A DNA stretch of 33,274 nt, taken from the NCBI GenBank assembly GCA_964345475.1, contig CAYFQW010000014.1, forward strand, positions 1 through 33,274, in the 5' to 3' direction. Positions 7,163 to 14,342 of this stretch are shown piece by piece (position 1 is the stretch's first letter; each line of letters begins with the position of its first letter). The position numbers and the translations under genes were made by a program. This stretch comes from WRIS01 sp964345475. Lineage in GTDB: Bacteria; Actinomycetota; Coriobacteriia; Coriobacteriales; Eggerthellaceae. The notes beneath the pieces are model-generated. The model was not told the DNA's origin, did no database searches, and saw nothing but the letters and a program-made list of their open reading frames with translations.

Positions 7163-7726
7163 ATGAAAAGTAATAAAACGTCTTACCTTGCCGAAGCAGG
7201 GATGATAGCAGCCTTATACGCTGTCGCAACACTCGCCACCATGTTCATATTGCAAGGACTCGCCTGGGGGCCCGTACAATTCCGCCTGTCAGAAGCGCTT
7301 GTTGTCTTGGCGGCATTGACGCCAGCTGCTATCCCAGGCTTGACCATCGGCTGTGTGATAGCCAATCTTATCGCAAGCTTCATAAACGGTACGGGAGCCC
7401 TCGGCTTGCTCGATGTGTTCTTTGGCGGGTTTGCCACTTTTGTGGGAGCCCTCTGGTGTCATCGTTTCAAAGAAAAGCCTGTTCTGGCCTTAACGGGCCC
7501 GGTGATTGCCAATGCGCTCATAGTTCCTGCCTATCTTCCTATTTTGTTGCAGGGGCTCGGTTTTTACACAATACCCTTTACTTCGATAAGCCTTGAAGGG
7601 GCCTATCTTCCCATGTATGCCTTTGGTGCTCTTGCCATAGGGCTAGGCGAGGCCTTGGTCGTATACGCCTTGGGGCTCCCCCTTCTGCGGAGTTTGAGGG
7701 CCTCGAAGCTATTTGCAAAAGAATAA
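7163..7726 (+). CDS. queT: QueT-family queuosine-precursor transporter
   Basis: 187 residues from the ATG at 7163 with AGGAG just upstream; longer open-frame starts reach into the structured leader and are not family-like. It is a hydrophobic protein of about six membrane segments, with the QueT signature WGPVQFRLSEALVVLAAL near residues 37-54 and a TPAAIPGLTIGCVIANL segment. QueT is the substrate-binding (S) component of energy-coupling-factor transporters and imports queuosine precursors for modification of tRNA wobble position 34. No ECF ATPase or T component lies nearby, so it presumably shares a common module encoded elsewhere. The leader suggests RNA-level control. Confidence 0.87.
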   Translation: MKSNKTSYLAEAGMIAALYAVATLATMFILQGLAWGPVQFRLSEALVVLAALTPAAIPGLTIGCVIANLIASFINGTGALGLLDVFFGGFATFVGALWCHRFKEKPVLALTGPVIANALIVPAYLPILLQGLGFYTIPFTSISLEGAYLPMYAFGALAIGLGEALVVYALGLPLLRSLRASKLFAKE

Positions 7727-7732
7727 GTGGGA

Positions 7733-7804
7733 CTGCCCGAAGGGCGGCATGCGGCTTCACTATTTCAATGGATTGTATTCCTTCTTCCTACGAAAAGGAT
7801 ACAA
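7733..7804 (+). terminator. possible transcription end after queT
   Basis: GCCC-GAA-GGGC (7735-7745 region) is a compact hairpin about 10 bases past the stop. An imperfect TGTATTCCTT/AAGGATACA hairpin (about 7775-7803) follows. Neither has a strong U-run, so they are weak terminators at best. The rest of the 197-base spacer up to the glycosyltransferase gene shows no gene. Confidence 0.35.
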
Positions 7805-7923
7805 TGATTTTCACTATAACGCACGAGCAGTTTTGGATGCGCGCACTATTGCTGGAGAGGTATCAAAGCCAAGATCCACTCTGCTTAGAGTGTTGAGGGC
7901 ATGGATAACAAAGGAAAGAAAAA

Positions 7924-9324
7924 ATGAACCCAGTTATCGTTATACCCACCTATATATCGGCCCGGAGCCATGTTGAAGGTGCTAACCTCCTTACAACCTA
8001 TGATCACATGACGCCTCTTTCTCAGGCAGGGGAACTTCCTCGCTGTCTTGAGTCCTTGCGAAAAGTGCAGGATGTCGGCCGGATTATCCTCCTTGTAGTA
8101 AGCGAGCGCTCTATTGAGGCGCAGGCGGCGGACAAGGCGCAATTTGTTGCTTCAAAATTCCCCGACTTGAATATTACAGTTATCGGCACAAGCGAGCACT
8201 CTCTTATTCAGCAGCGCATGGAACAGCTTGGGCTCGGAAAACTAAGTAAAGAGATTGGGCTTTCGGGGTATGGGGCAATCAGAAACCTGGGTCTGGTGGT
8301 AGCCAATATCCTGGGACATGACGCTGTCGTATTTGTTGACGACGATGAGGTTATCGAAGACCCTGCCTTTCTCCATAAGGCAATATACGGGCTGGGGAAA
8401 CTTACAAAAAAAGGCATTCCTATTCTGGCAAAATCAGGATTTTATTATAACGAGAAAGGCACGTATTATTCCTTAAGTCAGAACAAATGGTACAACCGTT
8501 TCTGGCAACAAGGAAAAGCCTTTAACAAATGGATACGATCTGCCATGGAGGGCCCTCGTCTGTCACGATCCAACCATGTTTGCGGGGGCTGCTTTGTCCT
8601 TCATAAAGAAGCTTTTAAACGTTTAAGTTTTGACCCTTGGATAGCTCGGGGCGAAGACCTAGATTACATGTTGAACCTTCGTATGTATGGCTCAGATATT
8701 TGGTTCGATAATCTTTGGAGCCTTGTTCACCTTCCTCCCGAAACCGTGAATGAGGGCGTTCGCTTTAGACAGGATATTTTTCGATGGCTTTATGAATTCC
8801 GAAAAATGGAATACAGTCGCACACAGATCGACCTTATTCAGGTCAAGCCATCATCGCTCGAGCCGTATCCAGGGCCCTTCCTCGAACCAGGAATAGAGAA
8901 GAGAATCAAGAAAACGGCTTTCCTCAGATCCCTTGCTCGACCCGATAAAAAGGACTATCGCAAGGCAGCAAAAGCAGCAGCTGGAGAAGCTGCCACGTAT
9001 TCAGAGCGTAATTGTTCGAAGTATTTTGAATTTCAGTTCGTGTGGCCTGAACTTATGGCACGCATTGAACAGGATAGGGTTCTTCAGTCTGCCCTCGATC
9101 AGTTGGCACTTCAAAGACAGGAAGAAGTAGAGAGCAAGCATCGCGCCTCCTACGAAAAAAGACAGGCGTCTCCTGCTTCGCCAGAAATAGGTGCAGATCA
9201 GACAAACGGACATGACATCGAGATGAACGCAGGGGCTTCTCAAGGTCGTGGACGGGGGCAGCAAGCGGTTCCGAATATAGATCCAGGGCTTACCTGCGAG
9301 ATCCGCCTCGATATGGATGAGTAG
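7924..9324 (+). CDS. GT2-like (GT-A fold) glycosyltransferase
   Basis: 466 residues; ATG preceded by AAGGAAAG. The first 270 residues look like a nucleotide-sugar GT-A domain: an N-terminal PVIVIPTYI strand, the metal/nucleotide motif VFVDDDEVI (about 138-146), a CGGCFVLHKEAF segment, and a GED triad (about 245) typical of GT2 catalytic regions. The C-terminal 140 residues are charged and of low complexity (Lys/Ala-rich, then Gln/Glu/Ser/Gly-rich), with no recognised fold. There is no membrane helix, so it is probably a cytosolic or peripheral enzyme. Acceptor and donor are unknown. It stands alone between queT and the TauE gene, without a sugar-biosynthesis cluster to suggest a product. Confidence 0.72.
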   Translation: MNPVIVIPTYISARSHVEGANLLTTYDHMTPLSQAGELPRCLESLRKVQDVGRIILLVVSERSIEAQAADKAQFVASKFPDLNITVIGTSEHSLIQQRMEQLGLGKLSKEIGLSGYGAIRNLGLVVANILGHDAVVFVDDDEVIEDPAFLHKAIYGLGKLTKKGIPILAKSGFYYNEKGTYYSLSQNKWYNRFWQQGKAFNKWIRSAMEGPRLSRSNHVCGGCFVLHKEAFKRLSFDPWIARGEDLDYMLNLRMYGSDIWFDNLWSLVHLPPETVNEGVRFRQDIFRWLYEFRKMEYSRTQIDLIQVKPSSLEPYPGPFLEPGIEKRIKKTAFLRSLARPDKKDYRKAAKAAAGEAATYSERNCSKYFEFQFVWPELMARIEQDRVLQSALDQLALQRQEEVESKHRASYEKRQASPASPEIGADQTNGHDIEMNAGASQGRGRGQQAVPNIDPGLTCEIRLDMDE

Positions 9325-9408
9325 TGCATGTAGCAACATGGGGGATATACGATTTAAAACAGTAAGCGCGGAGGACTTCTGCTATCTGAAGGATGTCGTA
9401 GGTGCAGC

Positions 9409-10305
9409 ATGCTAAGCAGTTTTATCCTTCCTGCCTTACTGGGTCTTCTGATAGGTATATTTTCAGGCATGCTTGGTATAGGTGGGGGTACTATCATGGT
9501 CCCTACCTTTCGTCTTTTCTTCAAGATGAGCGCCCTGATGTCAGCAGCAACATCCCTATTTGTCATTATCCCCACCTCGATTGCGGGGGTGATTTCCCAT
9601 GCGCGTCAAAAAACAATACACATCCCCCTTGGCCTGACTCTTGGCTTTGCCGGAGCATGCGCATCTCCTTTCGGGGTGTATCTCGCCTCCATCTCACCCG
9701 ATCTGGCAATTATGTTGGTTACAGCTTTAGTAATTGGGTACTCGGCCTTCAGCATGTTGAAAAAGGCTATTGCCATGAAGCCTGGAGATGGGGCGGGCTT
9801 GCAAGAAAAACTCAAAAAGGAAGAACCCTGTGCAGCCGAAGAAGAGGAAGAAAAAAATAATCTTACGGCCGCCTCCCCTGAGCGTAGTGAAGGACAAACC
9901 CAGGGTTTGGCTCAATCGCCGGTTCGTCTGAATAGATCCAAGGTAGCCATAGCAGTCATTATCGGGCTTGTTGCCGGCTTGCTTTCGGGCTATGTCGGCA
10001 TAGGCGGAGGCTTTATTATGGTTCCTCTCATGGTCTTGTATATAGAAGGTATAGATATGAAGCGGGCTTCGGGAACTTCTTTGGCAGCGATAGTGATATT
10101 GGCTATCCCAGGAGTTATAAAGCAGGCTTTGTTGGGAAATGTAAACTATATGGTAGGGATTGCGGTCGCCCTCGGGTCGATGCCAGGAGCTTTTTTAGGA
10201 GCCAGGCTCGTAAAGTATATTCCCGAGCGGACGCTACGATTTATTTTCAGTATATTTCTTGGTATAGCAGCAATTCTTCTCGTGGTCTATGAGTTTATTG
10301 GATAG
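9409..10305 (+). CDS. TauE/SafE family sulfite/organic anion exporter
   Basis: 298-residue membrane protein built from two repeated halves, each opening with the family glycine motif: FSGMLGIGGGTIMVP near residues 19-33 and LSGYVGIGGGFIMVP near 191-205. About eight membrane segments. Between the halves lies a charged linker (about 120-180) with an acidic Glu run, longer than usual. TauE/SafE proteins move sulfite, sulfoacetate or related small anions; the substrate is not readable. It is followed directly by a histidine kinase gene (no spacing between stop and the first possible GTG), so the transporter and the LytS/LytTR pair probably form one functional unit. The start overlaps the stop of a 25-codon frame. 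Confidence 0.85.
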   Translation: MLSSFILPALLGLLIGIFSGMLGIGGGTIMVPTFRLFFKMSALMSAATSLFVIIPTSIAGVISHARQKTIHIPLGLTLGFAGACASPFGVYLASISPDLAIMLVTALVIGYSAFSMLKKAIAMKPGDGAGLQEKLKKEEPCAAEEEEEKNNLTAASPERSEGQTQGLAQSPVRLNRSKVAIAVIIGLVAGLLSGYVGIGGGFIMVPLMVLYIEGIDMKRASGTSLAAIVILAIPGVIKQALLGNVNYMVGIAVALGSMPGAFLGARLVKYIPERTLRFIFSIFLGIAAILLVVYEFIG

Positions 10306-10350
10306 GTGCATAAGGTTCAGCCTGTACAGATGAAAGAGGTGGTTCGCCGC

Positions 10351-11667
10351 GTGGGAAAAAGAAAAGATAAAAGGATAAAGGCAGGTTTTCCTCGCTTTTT
10401 CACCCTTGAGATGTTCATGTTCACTCTGGTCATTCTGTCAGGAATCACCCTGTTCGGCTTCCTTGTTCAACCCGAGTTGTACTTGGCGCCGATAGTAGTG
10501 GCAGGAGCCCTCTTCACCTTCTCTATTACTGTGGTGATTCGTCTGCTCATGGACCCTGATAGTGTTCGGGCGCGACAAAGCGATGCGATGTTGAAGCTTG
10601 CAAGCCAAACGCTCGCCTGCATGGATGAAGGCATGAACGTAAAAGCAGCGCAAAAAATTTGTAGCCTGCTGTTGCCGTCCACTGCAGCAAACGCTATCGC
10701 CATTACGGACAGAGATTGTATTCTGGGCTATGCGGGTGTTGAGGAAGAAATGCATGAGATAGGCAGCGTGATTCGTACACAGGCCACGACGTCTACGCTT
10801 AAAGATGGCGAGCTGCGGGTGCTTCTCAGCCCTGATGAAATAGGCTTCTCTCATGTTTCTGCGGCTATTCGTGCAGCTATCGTAGCCCCTCTTACCGTCG
10901 GTGGAGAGGTGGCAGGAACGCTGAAGTTCTATTTTCGGAAAGCTAGTAATATTAGCGACACACAGGTATCAATCGCAGAAGGCTTCGGTCAGCTTCTCTC
11001 AACTCAGATGGCTGCCACCTCGCTTGAAGATCAGAAAAAGCTTGCAACCCGTATGGAACTCAAAGCCCTCCAAAGTCAGATAAACCCCCACTTTCTCTTC
11101 AACACCATCAACACTATTGCCGCATTAGTACGGACTGACCCCAATCGGGCAAGAATGTTGCTTCGGGAGTTTGCGGTGTTTTATCGGCGCACGCTTGAAA
11201 ACTCTTCCGACCGCATTATTTTTTCACGTGAAATAGAACAAACGATGAGATATTTCTCCTTCGAAGTTGCGCGATTCGGCGAAGATCGCTTGACTATGGA
11301 AATAGAAATCGAACCGTACGTAGACGACATGATGGTGCCGCCTTTTATCGTACAACCCCTCGTGGAAAACGCCGTCCGTCACGCAATGCCCTCAACGGGA
11401 ATGCTTAAAATTCAGCTGACGGGTAAAGTTGTAGGAAGAGACGTGCATATTGCTGTCAAAGACAACGGGGTGGGAATGAGCGCCGATACCCGAGACAGTA
11501 TTTTTGAGGCTAAATCAACCTCAGGCTTGGGGATAGCTATCGGCAATGTAAGGGATAGGATAAAAGGGCACTTTGGTTCGGATTCCTGCATAGAGGTTGA
11601 AAGTGAGCCAGGACAAGGAACTACCATCCGTCTTTGTCTTTCTCAGGCAGTGAGGGCTCCGAAGTAA
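10351..11667 (+). CDS. LytS-type sensor histidine kinase with GAF domain
   Basis: 438 residues from the GTG at 10351, chosen because AGAGGTGG precedes it by about 8 bases. Alternatives are ATG 10330 and a GTG at 10306 that abuts the upstream stop but has no ribosome site. Order: short basic N-terminus, two membrane helices (about 10-55), a GAF-like domain (about 75-220), then the HisKA_7TM/LytS phosphoacceptor box QINPHFLFNTINTIAAL (His in NPHFLFN), and a HATPase domain with the N box VQPLVENAVRHAM and the glycine boxes DNGVGM and TSGLGIAIGN. It would phosphorylate the LytTR regulator encoded 152 bases downstream. With only two membrane helices and a GAF, it likely senses a cytosolic or membrane-proximal ligand rather than using the 5TM-LYT or MASE sensor. 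Confidence 0.87.
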   Translation: MGKRKDKRIKAGFPRFFTLEMFMFTLVILSGITLFGFLVQPELYLAPIVVAGALFTFSITVVIRLLMDPDSVRARQSDAMLKLASQTLACMDEGMNVKAAQKICSLLLPSTAANAIAITDRDCILGYAGVEEEMHEIGSVIRTQATTSTLKDGELRVLLSPDEIGFSHVSAAIRAAIVAPLTVGGEVAGTLKFYFRKASNISDTQVSIAEGFGQLLSTQMAATSLEDQKKLATRMELKALQSQINPHFLFNTINTIAALVRTDPNRARMLLREFAVFYRRTLENSSDRIIFSREIEQTMRYFSFEVARFGEDRLTMEIEIEPYVDDMMVPPFIVQPLVENAVRHAMPSTGMLKIQLTGKVVGRDVHIAVKDNGVGMSADTRDSIFEAKSTSGLGIAIGNVRDRIKGHFGSDSCIEVESEPGQGTTIRLCLSQAVRAPK

Positions 11668-11770
11668 GCCGAGGCACAGGTGCGCACAAATAGCTTGGTA
11701 AAAAACCGCGCGGCAGTTTGGTAGGAGTTCGAGCAAGAGTGGAAATGCTATGATGTGGGACAGCTTACCT

Positions 11771-11776
11771 TATAAT
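11771..11776 (+). promoter_or_regulatory. consensus -10 box before the response regulator gene
   Basis: A perfect TATAAT lies 44 bases before the GTG start of the LytTR regulator, in the 152-base gap after the kinase gene. A second -10-like TATGAT is at 11749-11754. No strong -35 is visible 17 bases upstream, which could mean activator-dependent control. It suggests that the regulator also has its own promoter besides read-through from tauE and the kinase gene. Confidence 0.4.
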
Positions 11777-11819
11777 ATGAACATTGAGCTGCAAGCAAGA
11801 TAGTAGGTTGGAGATCCCC

Positions 11820-12533
11820 GTGATAAAGGCGATTATTGTAGACGATGAGGCTCCTGCGCGTTCAGAACTAAAGTATCTTTTGGATGAGTTGGGCCAGACA
11901 GAAGTTGTTGCCGAGGCTTCAAGTGTCAGGGAGGCAATAGAGAAACTCAAGGAGTTTCCTTGTGATGTAATATTTCTTGATATCAACATGCCAGAGGCTT
12001 CGGGCCTACAGCTGGCTGACGCATTACAGAGCCTCAAATTTCCCCCCGCCGTTGTTTTTGTAACAGCATATAGCGAGCATGCCCTGGATGCATTTAAGGT
12101 GAACGCTGTTGATTATTTGGTTAAGCCGGTGGAAACGGATCGCCTGGCCCAGGCCCTTGCCCGTGTTTGTGAGTATGTAGCCTTGCATGTGAAGGCTCAG
12201 CATTCTGAGCGCATTCCTGTTGAAAAGGGTGGAAAGAAGATCCTCGTCAACATTGATAAGATTCGCTTCATTATGGCGCGTGACGACTACGCCTATCTTC
12301 AAACAGACGCAGATCGATACTTTTCCACAGCGAGCTTAGCTCAGCTTGAAAAACGCCTTAACGGACACGGTTTTTTCCGTGTACACCGAGGGTACCTCGT
12401 AAATTTATCACTTATTGAAGAGGTGGAATCAGTGAGCGGTGGAACCTTGCTCCTCACCTTGAACGGGACTGAGGAAAAAATACCCGTATCTCGACGACGC
12501 GTGTCAGCCTTGAAGAGAACCTTGGGTCTTTAG
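11820..12533 (+). CDS. LytTR-family response regulator
   Basis: 237 residues from the GTG at 11820, preceded 6 bases upstream by GGAG; the earlier ATG at 11784 adds 12 residues ahead of the receiver strand. The receiver domain has the acidic pair D8-D9, the phosphoacceptor Asp54 in FLDINMPEASG, a conserved Thr (VTAYSEHALDAF) and Lys (YLVKPVE). The C-terminal LytTR DNA-binding domain (about 137-237) contains FFRVHRGYLVNLSLIEEVE and ends IPVSRRRVSALKRTL. Such regulators bind paired direct-repeat sites and in YpdAB/BtsSR systems activate a nearby transporter gene, so the TauE gene upstream is the natural first target; this is inference. Confidence 0.9.
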   Translation: MIKAIIVDDEAPARSELKYLLDELGQTEVVAEASSVREAIEKLKEFPCDVIFLDINMPEASGLQLADALQSLKFPPAVVFVTAYSEHALDAFKVNAVDYLVKPVETDRLAQALARVCEYVALHVKAQHSERIPVEKGGKKILVNIDKIRFIMARDDYAYLQTDADRYFSTASLAQLEKRLNGHGFFRVHRGYLVNLSLIEEVESVSGGTLLLTLNGTEEKIPVSRRRVSALKRTLGL

Positions 12534-12596
12534 ACCGGTTGTAAGGTTTGAAGCGCTGCAAGGGTTCTCACGTGCTCTTCATTGAAAGTAGGTACT

Positions 12597-14342
12597 ATGA
12601 TAGTTGGCGAAACGGAAAGGCTATCTCCTTCCGCGGAAGCTTTAGTTGCACATCGTGTTGCAAGCCGTATCCATGCAAAAGATGCTAGTTTGTATGATTT
12701 TGCAGATGAAGCGCGTATGTATTCGCAAAAGTGTATGGGATGGACCGATTTAGCGAGCAAGCCCCCTATTTCCCTGCAGGAAATCTCTTGCTTTGCCGAC
12801 GAAGTTGTTGCCTCGGGCGTGCAAACGGTAGTCCTCATTGGTCAGGGTGGCTCAACTCAGGCCCCCATGACCATTACTAAATATAATAAACAAGACTCCA
12901 ACCGGGTCATGTTTCGAACCCTCGATTCCGTGTCGCCAGTCAGGCTCCGTGCTTTGTTGGCTGAAACACACCCTTCTACTACGCTGTATATAGTTTCTTC
13001 TAAGAGTGGCAGCACCATAGAGCCTCGCCTCACCTTCCAGGCGCTTCGCTCCTTCTTGGTTGAATACATGACAGAGGAAGAGCTGGTTAAACACTTCGTT
13101 GCCATAACCGATCCTGGCTCCGACCTTGAAAAACAGGCGCGCGAGGAATCTTGGTTGAAGATATTTCCAGGAGAACCTTCTGTGGGGGGACGTTTTTCCG
13201 CCCTCTCCGTTTTCGGACTTTTGCCTGCAGCCTTAGTTGGCATCGATTTGGAAAACTTTATGGCCCATGCGCTTCATGCAGAAAAATGCTGTTCCGAAGA
13301 TAGTGCAGACAACCCCGCCGTCGACCTTGCCGCTTTTTTATACGACAACTATCTTGCAGGGCGCGATAAGTTCAGCTTTTTTACCCCGAAACGAGGACGC
13401 GTCCTCGGTTTGTGGATTGAGCAGTTGATAGCCGAAAGCCTCGGTAAGGACGGGCGAGGTATTCTTCCGAATATTGAAGTTGATGCCTTGTTGGCTTCCC
13501 GAGATTCTGGCGATCGCAGCGCTATCGTGTATCAAACCCACACGGATCTTTGGGATGAACGTAAGAACTTTGAGACAAGCCTTGACTATATAGACTGTGC
13601 AATCCCCAGGAGAGATTATAAAATCAACACCGTCGAGGAGCTAGCTGAACACTTTGTTATGTGGGAATACGCTGCAGCTATGTGCGGATACCTTATGAAG
13701 GTTTGCCCCTTTGACCAGCCTGATGTTTCCTCTGCGAAGGAAGCTGTATTTGAAATCTTGCAAAAGGGGCAGCCCGAGCCCCATCTTGTAGAATATGAGA
13801 TAGGTGCAATTAAGACTGGCAAGGTTGAAGTGTCCCTTGCGCCCTGCTTTGCCGAGGCGCATAGCTTAAAGCAGGCTCTCGCTTTGTTTCTCAAGAGCAT
13901 TGAGGCGGGAGATTATTTCGCACTGAATGCATTTTTACCCTACACCGGAGAAGGAAGGCGCGAGGCTCTCGAGACGATACGCAACAGCGTGGGAGGTAAA
14001 AGAGCCGTAGTCTCCTGCCTGGAAGTAGGACCGCGCTATCTTCACTCGACGGGGCAGCTTCATAAGGGAGGACCTAACGCAGGCGTGTATCTCATCCTTT
14101 CAGCGGATGAGATGAAAGATATTCCTCTAAAAACAGAGGCTCCGAGTTTGGGGGCCCTCGCTAAAGCACAAGCGTCAGCCGATTTGCACGTGCTTGCTTC
14201 GCGAGGTCGTCGCTGCCTTCATATACATCTTCCTGACAACTCAGGAGTTACCCTGCGTGCTTTGGCTGATTTTATATCGGAAATTCTTGAAGAGCTGAAC
14301 GCAGAAAAAATAAGCATGAACAAAAAGGATCTACATGCTTGA
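12597..14342 (+). CDS. pgi: glucose-6-phosphate isomerase
   Basis: 581 residues from the ATG at 12597; a TTG five codons earlier is possible. It belongs to the larger phosphoglucose isomerase type. Sugar-isomerase (SIS) segments hold the phosphate-binding motif SSKSGSTIEP (about 135-144) and the second signature VGGRFSALSVFGLLPAAL. A C-terminal domain of about 170 residues includes ASRGRRCLHIHLPDN, like the isomerase part of transaldolase/isomerase fusions, but no transaldolase domain is present. It interconverts glucose-6-phosphate and fructose-6-phosphate in glycolysis/gluconeogenesis. Its last 8 bases overlap the start of hypF, indicating co-translation with a hydrogenase maturation gene, an unusual pairing. 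Confidence 0.88.
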   Translation: MIVGETERLSPSAEALVAHRVASRIHAKDASLYDFADEARMYSQKCMGWTDLASKPPISLQEISCFADEVVASGVQTVVLIGQGGSTQAPMTITKYNKQDSNRVMFRTLDSVSPVRLRALLAETHPSTTLYIVSSKSGSTIEPRLTFQALRSFLVEYMTEEELVKHFVAITDPGSDLEKQAREESWLKIFPGEPSVGGRFSALSVFGLLPAALVGIDLENFMAHALHAEKCCSEDSADNPAVDLAAFLYDNYLAGRDKFSFFTPKRGRVLGLWIEQLIAESLGKDGRGILPNIEVDALLASRDSGDRSAIVYQTHTDLWDERKNFETSLDYIDCAIPRRDYKINTVEELAEHFVMWEYAAAMCGYLMKVCPFDQPDVSSAKEAVFEILQKGQPEPHLVEYEIGAIKTGKVEVSLAPCFAEAHSLKQALALFLKSIEAGDYFALNAFLPYTGEGRREALETIRNSVGGKRAVVSCLEVGPRYLHSTGQLHKGGPNAGVYLILSADEMKDIPLKTEAPSLGALAKAQASADLHVLASRGRRCLHIHLPDNSGVTLRALADFISEILEELNAEKISMNKKDLHA

